Source: Bacteroidota bacterium
GTDB taxonomy: Bacteria; Bacteroidota; Bacteroidia; Flavobacteriales; Weeksellaceae
Assembly (NCBI GenBank): GCA_023387375.1
Contig: JAEWIE010000014.1
Location: 1 to 64,000 of the forward strand
Direction: 5' to 3'
DNA: 64,000 nucleotides
This document shows positions 48,182 to 56,127 of this stretch, in pieces; positions within the stretch are counted from its first letter, which is position 1, and every line of letters begins with the position of its first letter. Made by a program: the position numbers and the translations under genes. The notes beneath the pieces were generated by a model. That model searched no databases. It was not told where the DNA came from and was given only the letters and a program-made list of their open reading frames with translations.

Positions 48182-50851
48182 CTATAGGGCCTGTGTCGAC
48201 AAATTGGGTTTAAGCCATTTTTCTGCATAACTCAAATCAATTTCCTTACGCCTAGCATAATCTTCTAATTGCTCAGGGGTGATTTTTCCGACGCCAAAGT
48301 ATTTGCTTTGGGGATTCCCAAAGTAATAACCCGAAACGGCCGCTGTAGGAAACATGGCAAGTCCAGGGGTGAGGGTAAGTCCAATTTTTTCTTCAACCCC
48401 TAAAAGACTCCAAATGGTTTCCTTTTCAAGGTGATCGGGACAGGCGGGATAACCCGGTGCTGGCCGAATGCCTTCATACGCTTCTTTGATGAGCGATTCA
48501 TTGTCTAAATCCTCCTCTCTAGCATACCCCCAATAATCTTTTCGAACTTTTTCGTGCAAATACTCCGCAAAGGCTTCTGCCAAACGGTCCGCTAGTGATT
48601 TCACGAGAATTGCATTGTAGTCGTCCTGATCCTCATGGTATTTAGCTTCGAGCTCACTCGATCCAAAACCTGTACAAACGGCAAAACAGCCAATGTAATC
48701 TTGAATTCCTGACTCCTTAGGCGCAATAAAATCAGAAAGGGCGAGGTATTCTTTTCCTTTGGATCGTTCTAGTTGTTGTCGTAGTGTATGGAATTTGGCC
48801 AAACCTTTTCCAGAGCTGTCACTCACTTCTATGTCATCTTCAAAGGTTGAATTGGCTTTAAACAAGCCAAAAACTGCTTTAGCAGTCAAGAGCTTTTGGT
48901 CTATGATTTCCGAGAGTCTCTGCTTCGCATCGTTAAAAAGCTCCCTTGCCTGTTCCCCTACGAGCTCATCTTGTAAAATGTCGGGATAACGCCCGTGGAG
49001 CTCCCAAGTGCGAAAAAAAGGACTCCAATCGATGTAAGGAAGAAGTTCATTTAAATCCAAATTTTCAATCACATGCACGCCTAACTTTTTAGGCAAAACG
49101 GGAGGATTTTTTTCCCAATCCACTTTGAAATTTTGCGCTCTAGCTACTGCGAGATCCACATATTTCTTTTCAACTTGGCGCGATAGAAACTTTTCTCGAA
49201 ACTCCTTGTATTCCTGTTTTAATTCCTCTTTGAATGACTCTTTCTTTTCTCCGATGAGCTGACTCACCACTCCTACTGCTCTTGAGGCATCGTTTACATG
49301 AATCACAGCACGGCTATAACCCGGATCAATTTTCACGGCCGTATGAGCCTTGGAAGTGGTGGCTCCACCGATCAGAAGGGGATATTCGAGGTTTTGATGC
49401 TCTAGCTCCTGCGCCAAATGCACCATTTCATCTAAGCTAGGCGTAATAAGCCCACTGAGACCAATGGCATCTACTTTCTCTTCTATGGCCGTTTGAATAA
49501 TCGTTTGAGGAGGTACCATTACCCCTAAATCAATAATTTCATAATTATTGCATCCTAGAACCACACCCACAATGTTTTTTCCAATGTCGTGTACATCGCC
49601 TTTTACGGTCGCTAATAGAATTTTGCCGTTGGTCGGTTTAGAGCCGTCTTTCCTCTCTTCAATGAAGGGTTGCAAATAGGCAACTGCCTTTTTCATCACG
49701 CGTGCAGACTTGACCACTTGAGGCAAAAACATCTTCCCACTACCAAACAAATCGCCCACAATACCCATTCCTGTCATAAGATGACCTTCGATGACGTCAA
49801 GAGGGTTTTCTGCCTCGCTTCGTGCCTCTTCAATGTCTTCAAGAATGAACTTATCAATTCCTTTTACAAGCGCATGGTTAATTCTTTCCTGCAGGGAAAC
49901 TGTACGCCAAGAAAGATCTTCTTCGATCTTTTTAACGCTTGAACCGTGCGTCAGAGAATATTCTACTAGTTTCTCGGTAGCCTCTTCGTTTCGGTCTAAT
50001 AAGACATCCTCCACTAGAGTCAAAAGCTCGGGTTCAATCTCATCGTAAATTCCAAGAAGATTTGGATTCACAATACCTAAGTTCATACCTGCCTTAATGG
50101 CATGGTAAAGAAAAGCAGAATGCATCGCTTCTCGAACGCGATCGTTCCCACGGAAAGAAAACGAAACGTTGGAAACGCCTCCACTTAAAGAAACGTAAGG
50201 CAGATTCTCTTTAACCCATGCGACAGCCTGAAAAAAATCAACGGCATTTCGTCTATGCTCCTGCATCCCTGTCGCGACAGGAAAAATATTTAAATCAAAA
50301 ATAATATCCTCAGCTGGGAATTGAACTTCACCGACCAAAAGTTCATAGGAACGTTTGGCAATTTCAATGCGCCTTTCAAAAGAATCTGCTTGTCCCTCTT
50401 CATCGAACGCCATCACTACGACCGCGGCCCCGTAACGTTTGATCGTTCTTGCCTGCTTCAAAAACTCCTCTTCTCCTTCCTTTAAGCTAATGGAATTCAC
50501 CACTCCCTTCCCTTGAATCACTTGAAGACCTGCTTCCAGAATCTCCCATTTGGAACTATCAATCATGACGGGAATCCGTGCAATATCCGGCTCTGACGCG
50601 ATTAGGTTTAGGAATTTCACCATGCACGCCTTCCCATCAAGCAGCCCATCGTCAAAATTGACATCTAGAATTTGGGCGCCTCCTTCCACTTGATCTCTTG
50701 CCACACTAAGGGCCTCGTTAAAATCTCCCTCTTTTACAAGACGAAGAAACTTTTTACTTCCTGCCACATTGGTTCTTTCCCCAACATTAATGAAATTGCT
50801 TTCAGGAGTCACAACAAGGGGTTCCAAACCCGATAATTTTAAATACTTCAT
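48182..50851 (-). CDS. metH: Cobalamin-dependent methionine synthase, C-terminal part (pterin, B12 and activation domains)
   Basis: An 889-residue protein that lacks the homocysteine-binding module, which is encoded by the preceding gene. Domains in order: pterin-binding (FINVGERTNVAGSKKF, 1-290), B12 cap, B12-binding (GDVHDIGKNIVGVVLGCNN; the axial His is in DVHDIG) and activation domain (RPAPGYPACPDHLEKE). It moves a methyl group from methyltetrahydrofolate to cobalamin. The ATG is 40 bases after the previous stop and both proteins are complete, so this is a split gene, not a broken one. Confidence 0.93.
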   Translation of the reverse strand: MKYLKLSGLEPLVVTPESNFINVGERTNVAGSKKFLRLVKEGDFNEALSVARDQVEGGAQILDVNFDDGLLDGKACMVKFLNLIASEPDIARIPVMIDSSKWEILEAGLQVIQGKGVVNSISLKEGEEEFLKQARTIKRYGAAVVVMAFDEEGQADSFERRIEIAKRSYELLVGEVQFPAEDIIFDLNIFPVATGMQEHRRNAVDFFQAVAWVKENLPYVSLSGGVSNVSFSFRGNDRVREAMHSAFLYHAIKAGMNLGIVNPNLLGIYDEIEPELLTLVEDVLLDRNEEATEKLVEYSLTHGSSVKKIEEDLSWRTVSLQERINHALVKGIDKFILEDIEEARSEAENPLDVIEGHLMTGMGIVGDLFGSGKMFLPQVVKSARVMKKAVAYLQPFIEERKDGSKPTNGKILLATVKGDVHDIGKNIVGVVLGCNNYEIIDLGVMVPPQTIIQTAIEEKVDAIGLSGLITPSLDEMVHLAQELEHQNLEYPLLIGGATTSKAHTAVKIDPGYSRAVIHVNDASRAVGVVSQLIGEKKESFKEELKQEYKEFREKFLSRQVEKKYVDLAVARAQNFKVDWEKNPPVLPKKLGVHVIENLDLNELLPYIDWSPFFRTWELHGRYPDILQDELVGEQARELFNDAKQRLSEIIDQKLLTAKAVFGLFKANSTFEDDIEVSDSSGKGLAKFHTLRQQLERSKGKEYLALSDFIAPKESGIQDYIGCFAVCTGFGSSELEAKYHEDQDDYNAILVKSLADRLAEAFAEYLHEKVRKDYWGYAREEDLDNESLIKEAYEGIRPAPGYPACPDHLEKETIWSLLGVEEKIGLTLTPGLAMFPTAAVSGYYFGNPQSKYFGVGKITPEQLEDYARRKEIDLSYAEKWLKPNLSTQAL

Positions 50852-50891
50852 TTTCGTAGAAAGTTAATTTTCGAATAGATTAAATTCATTT

Positions 50892-51929
50892 TTAATGAGC
50901 CTTTTGGCTAACTCTTCTTGGACTATAACCCTTCAGCACATTTCCAATGGCTTCAATATGGGCAGGCGTAGTTCCACAACATCCGCCCACAATATTCACA
51001 AGCTGCTTCTGGGCATACTGTTGTACCTCTTCTGCCATTTGCTCGGCACTTTGGTCATACTCTCCAAAGGCGTTGGGTAATCCTGCGTTCGGATACGCGG
51101 AAATACAGAACTCCGAATTTTGCGATAGGGTTTCTAGGTGTGGGAGGAGTTGTTTTGCACCTAGTGCACAATTAAACCCAACACTTAGAAGGTCTAGATG
51201 AGATATCGAAATCAGAAAGGCTTCGGCCGTTTGTCCGCTGAGGGTTCTACCTGATTGGTCTGTAATAGTTCCTGAAACCATAATAGGAACTTCTAGGCCT
51301 GATTCTTCTCGATACAAATCAATCGCGAAGAGTGCAGCCTTTGCATTGAGGGTATCAAAGACGGTTTCGACCAGAAGTATATCCACTCCTCCCTCAACCA
51401 AGGCTTTGGCCTGTTCAAAATACGCTGTTTTCAATTCTTCAAAAGTGATCGCTCGATATCCAGGATCACTTACATCAGGTGATAAAGAGGCGGTTTTGTT
51501 TGTAGGTCCCATGGCACCAGCCACAAACCGAGGTTTACTTGGATCCTTCGCCGTAAACTCATCACAAATTCTTCGTGCAATTTGCGCCGATTCAAAATTA
51601 AGCTCATAGACTAGTTCTTCCATTCGATAATCGGCCATTGCAATGCTAGTCGAGGAGAATGTGTTGGTTTCTACGATATCCGCGCCTACTTCTAAGTAGG
51701 CTTGGTGAACCTCTCGAATGGCCTCAGGCTGCGTAAGAGAAAGCAAATCATTATTTCCTTTCAAATCGGATTCCCAATCTTTAAATCGGGCGCCTCGAAA
51801 ATCCGATTCCGAAAACTTGTACTTTTGAAGCATGGTTCCCATGGCGCCATCCAAAAGCAGAATCCGCTCACTTAAGGCTTTGTACAAAACTTCACTATTT
51901 TTCAAAAGACCTTCTTTTTTAGTTTCCAT
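50892..51929 (-). CDS. Homocysteine S-methyltransferase module of split MetH
   Basis: A 345-residue TIM-barrel zinc enzyme. It has LLDGAMGTMLQ at the N-terminus, VETNTFSSTSI, and the zinc ligands in VGFNCALGA and GGCCGTTP. In one-chain MetH this module is fused to the pterin and B12 domains; here it is a separate gene directly upstream of them. It would transfer the methyl group from methylcobalamin to homocysteine. It overlaps the end of metZ by 11 bases. Confidence 0.92.
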   Translation of the reverse strand: METKKEGLLKNSEVLYKALSERILLLDGAMGTMLQKYKFSESDFRGARFKDWESDLKGNNDLLSLTQPEAIREVHQAYLEVGADIVETNTFSSTSIAMADYRMEELVYELNFESAQIARRICDEFTAKDPSKPRFVAGAMGPTNKTASLSPDVSDPGYRAITFEELKTAYFEQAKALVEGGVDILLVETVFDTLNAKAALFAIDLYREESGLEVPIMVSGTITDQSGRTLSGQTAEAFLISISHLDLLSVGFNCALGAKQLLPHLETLSQNSEFCISAYPNAGLPNAFGEYDQSAEQMAEEVQQYAQKQLVNIVGGCCGTTPAHIEAIGNVLKGYSPRRVSQKAH

Positions 51930-53088
51930 CTAATCCTAATTTTAAATCTTCAATAATATCCTCTATATGCTCTAACCCAACGGAGCAGCGCACAAGTCCT
52001 GGGGAAATCCCAACCTCCAAACGCTCGGATTCGAGAAGTTTTGAATGTGTAGTGGAGGCAGGATGGGTGACAATGGTTCTCGTGTCTCCTAAATTAGCAG
52101 ACAAGGAGCAGAGCTTTACGCGATTCAAAAAGTTTCGTCCTCCCTCAATGCCTCCCTTTACTTCAAATGCGACCAGATTTCCGCCCAATTTCATTTGATG
52201 CTTGGCTATCTCTACACTTGGATGAGAGGCTAAAAAAGGATAGTTCACTTTCTCCACTCGAGGATGAGATTCTAAAAACTCGGCCACTTTGAGCGCATTC
52301 TCACAGTGTTTCTCAACACGCACGGCGAGCGTTTCTAGACTTTTGCTTAACACCCATGCATTGAAAGGTGAAAGCGAGGGACCTGTCAGTCTAGAGAACG
52401 CATAAATTTGATCAATGTATTTTTTAGCTCCTACAGCAACTCCTCCTAATACGCGCCCCTGCCCGTCCAAAAGTTTGGTCGCCGAATGGACAACGACATC
52501 GGCTCCAAATTCAATAGGTCGCTGCAGATAGGGAGTGGCAAAACAGTTATCTACGATGAAAATAAGTCCTCTCTGTTTTGCCAATTGCCCTAAGAATTCG
52601 AGATCTAAAATTTCAATTCCTGGATTTGTAGGGGTTTCAACATACAGAATCTTAGTCGAAGGAGTGATGAGAGACTCAATTTCGTATTGTTTCTCCGCTT
52701 TAAAGTAAGTGGTTCCAATCTGCCATTTAGGAAGGTATTTCGTGAATAAGGCATGGGTAGCACCAAAAACACTTTGGCAGCTCAGAATCTCGTCTCCGGA
52801 TTCTAATAGAGCACCAAAGGTGGAGAAAATGGCAGACATGCCCGAGGCAAACGCATAGCCTTTTTCTGCGCCTTCTAGCCTTACCATTTTGTCAACAAAT
52901 TCGTTCACGTTTGGATTGCTATAGCGACTGTAGAGATTCTTTTGTTTTTCTTCGGCAAAACTAGCTCTCATGTCTTCGGCATCGTCGAAGACAAAACTTG
53001 AGGTTAGATAAAGGGCGGAGGAATGTTCTCCATATTGACTTCTAGGAGTCTGTAAGCGGATGGCATCCGTTTCGAAATGACTGCTCAT
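51919..53088 (-). CDS. metZ: O-acyl-homoserine sulfhydrylase / trans-sulfuration family PLP enzyme
   Basis: A 389-residue gamma-type PLP enzyme that would make homocysteine from an O-acylhomoserine and sulfide. It shows RYSNPNVNEFVDKMVRLEGA, FASGMSAIF, YVETPTNPGIEI, and the PLP Lys in HSATKLLDGQGRVLGG, ending in SVGLEHIEDIIEDL. Choice of MetZ over MetB or MetC follows from position after metX and homoserine dehydrogenase; the family assignment is secure, the exact reaction is inferred. Confidence 0.88.
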   Translation of the reverse strand: MSSHFETDAIRLQTPRSQYGEHSSALYLTSSFVFDDAEDMRASFAEEKQKNLYSRYSNPNVNEFVDKMVRLEGAEKGYAFASGMSAIFSTFGALLESGDEILSCQSVFGATHALFTKYLPKWQIGTTYFKAEKQYEIESLITPSTKILYVETPTNPGIEILDLEFLGQLAKQRGLIFIVDNCFATPYLQRPIEFGADVVVHSATKLLDGQGRVLGGVAVGAKKYIDQIYAFSRLTGPSLSPFNAWVLSKSLETLAVRVEKHCENALKVAEFLESHPRVEKVNYPFLASHPSVEIAKHQMKLGGNLVAFEVKGGIEGGRNFLNRVKLCSLSANLGDTRTIVTHPASTTHSKLLESERLEVGISPGLVRCSVGLEHIEDIIEDLKLGLDGN

Positions 53089-53112
53089 TGGTTTCTAATT
53101 ATTTAAAGTTTC

Positions 53113-54654
53113 TTATTGTTTGGTTTCACTAATACGTAACAAATCGCCAAAGACTCCACGCGCCGTTACTTTTGCACCTGCCCCTGCCCCCATAATGACA
53201 ATGGGCTGCTCCCCGTAGCTTTCGGTATAGATTTCGAAGACAGAATCGGACCCTTTAAGTTGTCCTAAAGGAGAATGAGTAGGTACCTCGACGAGTTTCA
53301 CTTCCAAGTTTCCTTTTTCCTTTTGTAGATCTCCAGAAAGATCGCCCACGTAGCGAAGTACGTGTCCTGGTTTTAACGACCTTCTTCTTTTTTCGTACGG
53401 AGAATCAATTTCATGGATTCGTTTTAAAAAGTTTTCTTTTGAACCCACGCGAAGGGAAGGCGGTATCAAATTTTCAATTTTGATATCGTCAAGTTCATTT
53501 TCCAAATCGAGCTCACGGGCTAAAATGAGAAGTTTTCTGGCTACGTCTAACCCACAAAGATCCTCTCGAGGATCCGGCTCGGTAAAGCCTTTGTCAATGG
53601 CCTCCTGCAAGATTTCAGAAAAAGCCTGCTCACCCTTAGAAAACTGATTAAAAAGATAACTTAAGGACCCAGAAAAAACACCCTTGATTCTTGTAATGTT
53701 TTCTCCAGATAGGTGGAGCAACTTAATGGTGTCAATCAGTGGGAGCCCAGCCCCCACATTGGTTTCATACAAATAACGTTTCGTATTTTTAGCAAGCAAT
53801 CGCCGAAGGCTACGATAGTCCTCAATGGGAAGTGTATTGAATATTTTATTTGAAGAGACAATGTCAAATCCATTTTCAACCAAGTATGGATAGTTCTTAA
53901 CAAACTCTCTTGATCCGGTGTTGTCCACCGCAATTAGGTTCTGCAATTGGTAGCGCTGTAGTTGGGAAACCAAAGCCTCCAAATTGGATTCAGAATCACT
54001 GTACTTTAGTTCATCTCGCCACTTCTCATTAATCCCTCTTGGATTAAAAATCTGTTTCTTTGAATTGGCGATTCCTACAATACGAAGATCTAAATTCTTA
54101 CGTCGACGAATTTCTTTTTGAGACACTAATACCTGCTCAATGAGAGTTCCTCCAACATTTCCATGACCAATGATTGCGAGGTGTACGACTTTCGGCTTTC
54201 CAAAAAGTTCACTTTCAATAATGCTTTTTGCTTTTTCGTCCTGCGCGGAGCTCACGACAATATTAACTCGGTTCTCTGAGGCCACATGACTTAAAATGAG
54301 GGGGAACACACCGTTGCGTCCAAGCTCTTGGGAAAGCCTGCTATAATCCTCACAATCAAAGGCAAGTACAGAAACCTCCTTGATGCTATAAATAGATTGT
54401 ACCTTTTTTTCTTCTTTCTCCTTTTGAAATTCTTTCTCTAGGCAATCGATGGCATTTTGAGAGTCCGTCGATTGTACGAGAATGGAGAGTCCGTTTTCGA
54501 TGGCTTGTTGAGAAATCACTCCAACGCTTATTCGAGCTAGGGTTAGGGCTTTAAAAATTCGACCGTCGATTCCAACTTGGCCTAGAAAATCATCGCCTTC
54601 GAATCGAATAATTGCGCGATTCTTATATAGCTTTACTTCTTTTTGGTTTTTCAT
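53113..54654 (-). CDS. Homoserine dehydrogenase with N-terminal ACT domains, ThrA-like without kinase
   Basis: A 513-residue protein. The first 150 residues form two ACT-type regulatory domains as in the middle of ThrA (FKALTLARISVGVISQQ, LGRNGVFPLILSH), followed by a full homoserine dehydrogenase: IIGHGNVGGTLIEQ, SNKIFNT, YETNVGAGLPLIDTIK, GVFSGSLSYLFNQF and TEPDPREDLCGLDVARK. The aspartokinase domain expected before the ACT region is absent; the protein starts at the ACT region. It makes homoserine for methionine and threonine. It overlaps metX by four bases (ATGA), consistent with coupling. Confidence 0.9.
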   Translation of the reverse strand: MKNQKEVKLYKNRAIIRFEGDDFLGQVGIDGRIFKALTLARISVGVISQQAIENGLSILVQSTDSQNAIDCLEKEFQKEKEEKKVQSIYSIKEVSVLAFDCEDYSRLSQELGRNGVFPLILSHVASENRVNIVVSSAQDEKAKSIIESELFGKPKVVHLAIIGHGNVGGTLIEQVLVSQKEIRRRKNLDLRIVGIANSKKQIFNPRGINEKWRDELKYSDSESNLEALVSQLQRYQLQNLIAVDNTGSREFVKNYPYLVENGFDIVSSNKIFNTLPIEDYRSLRRLLAKNTKRYLYETNVGAGLPLIDTIKLLHLSGENITRIKGVFSGSLSYLFNQFSKGEQAFSEILQEAIDKGFTEPDPREDLCGLDVARKLLILARELDLENELDDIKIENLIPPSLRVGSKENFLKRIHEIDSPYEKRRRSLKPGHVLRYVGDLSGDLQKEKGNLEVKLVEVPTHSPLGQLKGSDSVFEIYTESYGEQPIVIMGAGAGAKVTARGVFGDLLRISETKQ

Positions 54655-55595
54655 TTTAGGGCTTTATTTATAAGGGTATTTAATTGAGGATATTCGATGA
54701 GAAAAGCATCGTGGCCATGAAGGGACTTAATTTCAAAATAGTCTACTTCTTTTTGATTTGCATGTAGTAACTCGTAGCAGTCCTTCATTTCTTTTCCGGG
54801 GAAAAACAGATCGGAATCAATTGCGATGAAATAAATCTTGGCTTCTATTTCACGAAGAGATTCTTTCTTCACATTTATCGTGGTTAATAAGTGATTCATG
54901 AATCTATAGGCTCTTAAACTAAATCTTTCGTTTAATTTTTTCCCATGGAACTCTATCCACTCCTGAGAGCGACGCACTCCACTATTAGATGCAATTTCAC
55001 CTTGAAATCGTGCGTTCAGCGATTCTGGCGTGCGATAACATAGCATCGCATGAGCGCGCGCCTTTTGCAGAGGCTCAATCGGATGAGACAAAAGGTATTT
55101 CTGAATAAGACACTGAGAAAAAAGCCAATCCGTGGTTCTGTAATCACAGGCGATTGGAATAAATATTTCCGTAAGTTTTGGAGATTTCGCAAGCATTTCC
55201 CATCCTAAGGAACCGCCAATCGACCCTCCAATAAGGGCTCGAAGATGAGTGATTTTAAGTATAGATAAGGCCGCAAGAAATAATCCAGCGATATCAGAGA
55301 GCAAAATCTTTAATGGAAGTGACTCCTCGATTTTATCATATCCATTTCCAGGCATGTTGAAGCATAGAGCAGTGTAACGATCGAGATCGATAGCGCCTCC
55401 TTTGGAGACAACTTTGTTCCACCATCCCTTTTCGCCTGCTACTGCAGAGTTCCCAGTAAGGGCATGCGTAATGAGAACCACTGGCGCCTCGCCTAGTGGT
55501 CTTCCAAATACTTCGTAACTTAAGGTAAGAGATAGTCTCTCCCCAAGGGAAGTTCTAAAATCGGTTATTGTAATATAGGAAAGTGTCGATTCCAA
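54651..55595 (-). CDS. metX: Homoserine O-acetyltransferase-like alpha/beta hydrolase
   Basis: A 314-residue alpha/beta-hydrolase-fold acyltransferase. The family features ITHALTGNS, the nucleophile in GGSIGGSLGWE, the RTPESLNARF segment with catalytic Asp in AIDSDLFFP and His in SLHGHDAFL are present. It activates homoserine by acylation, the first committed methionine step. The protein is shorter than most MetX. The only possible start is TTG at 55595, because a stop codon lies in frame two codons upstream. First gene of the SAM-riboswitch operon. Confidence 0.88.
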   Translation of the reverse strand: MESTLSYITITDFRTSLGERLSLTLSYEVFGRPLGEAPVVLITHALTGNSAVAGEKGWWNKVVSKGGAIDLDRYTALCFNMPGNGYDKIEESLPLKILLSDIAGLFLAALSILKITHLRALIGGSIGGSLGWEMLAKSPKLTEIFIPIACDYRTTDWLFSQCLIQKYLLSHPIEPLQKARAHAMLCYRTPESLNARFQGEIASNSGVRRSQEWIEFHGKKLNERFSLRAYRFMNHLLTTINVKKESLREIEAKIYFIAIDSDLFFPGKEMKDCYELLHANQKEVDYFEIKSLHGHDAFLIEYPQLNTLINKALK

Positions 55596-55620
55596 TTTCT
55601 AAATACTTTAAAAATTGAAA
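55590..55620 (-). promoter_or_regulatory. Hairpin covering the metX TTG start codon
   Basis: On the minus strand TTTCAATTT (55612-55620) pairs with AAATTGGAA (55590-55598) in nine base pairs including one G-U, with a 13-base loop. The TTG start (55593-55595) lies in the 3' arm. It stands directly downstream of the SAM aptamer and could be its translational output. Confidence 0.5.
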
Positions 55621-55650
55621 ATGCGACCTAAAAAGGTAAAAAAGAATTTA

Positions 55651-55755
55651 CTGTTATCTCCCTCTTTATAAAGAGTAGAATTTAGCACCTTTCCGCATCG
55701 CGGTAGGTTGCTAAGGTTTCATAGGGTCTATTCCCTCCACCTTTCTTGATAACAT
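55651..55755 (-). promoter_or_regulatory. SAM-I (S-box) riboswitch
   Basis: Read on the minus strand, TGTTATC (55748-55754) pairs with GATAACA (55652-55658) as P1. Between them are the kink-turn AAGAAAGGTGGAGGGA, the CCCTATGAAACC segment, P3 with TTAGCAACC and GGTGCTAA, and P4 with the palindrome CTCTTTATAAAGAG. This is the S-box consensus order. High S-adenosylmethionine should switch off the downstream methionine genes. No intrinsic terminator follows. Confidence 0.92.
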
Positions 55756-55784
55756 TTTCAATATGTGAATGAACTAATTGGAGG

Positions 55785-55792
55785 CAAATTTA
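55785..55792 (-). promoter_or_regulatory. -7 box TAAATTTG of the methionine operon
   Basis: A perfect TAnnTTTG box on the minus strand, about 30 bases before the SAM aptamer P1. Confidence 0.62.
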
Positions 55793-55799
55793 GAACATA

Positions 55800-56100
55800 T
55801 CTGAGGAACTTTCCTAATTAATTTGTGAGTTTTATTCAAGTACAATGTATAAAGTCCTTATAGAGAGACAATTATATAGATTATTTTTAAGCCAATTTTA
55901 ATCAAAAACTTGTGATCAAACAAAAATAAGCGTTCTTCCTGAATTCATTCCGGCATTAAATCATGCTCAATTCCTTCCTTTTTTGTCAGTCAAGCACAAA
56001 GTAATTGAGATAAATTTCCAAGTAATTTCTGAGGTTTCACTTTGAGTATATGAAGGTTAGCGCATTTCTTTTAAGAGCTAAGCAAATTAATCTAAAAACC
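55800..56100. other. Gene-free spacer between methionine operon and glucosidase
   Basis: About 300 AT-rich bases with no convincing gene, repeat or further riboswitch on either strand. The promoters of both divergent units lie at its edges. Confidence 0.5.
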
Positions 56101-56102
56101 CT

Positions 56103-56110
56103 TAATTTTG
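56103..56110 (+). promoter_or_regulatory. -7 box TAATTTTG of the glucosidase gene
   Basis: A perfect TAnnTTTG box 17 bases before the ATG at 56128. Confidence 0.6.
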
Positions 56111-56127
56111 CACTTTGATACTGAACT

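Noticed and set aside
48182..51929. metH as a frameshifted pseudogene
   Set aside because: Both parts have proper starts and stops at domain borders with a 40-base spacer, and all ligands are intact; a natural split is the better reading.
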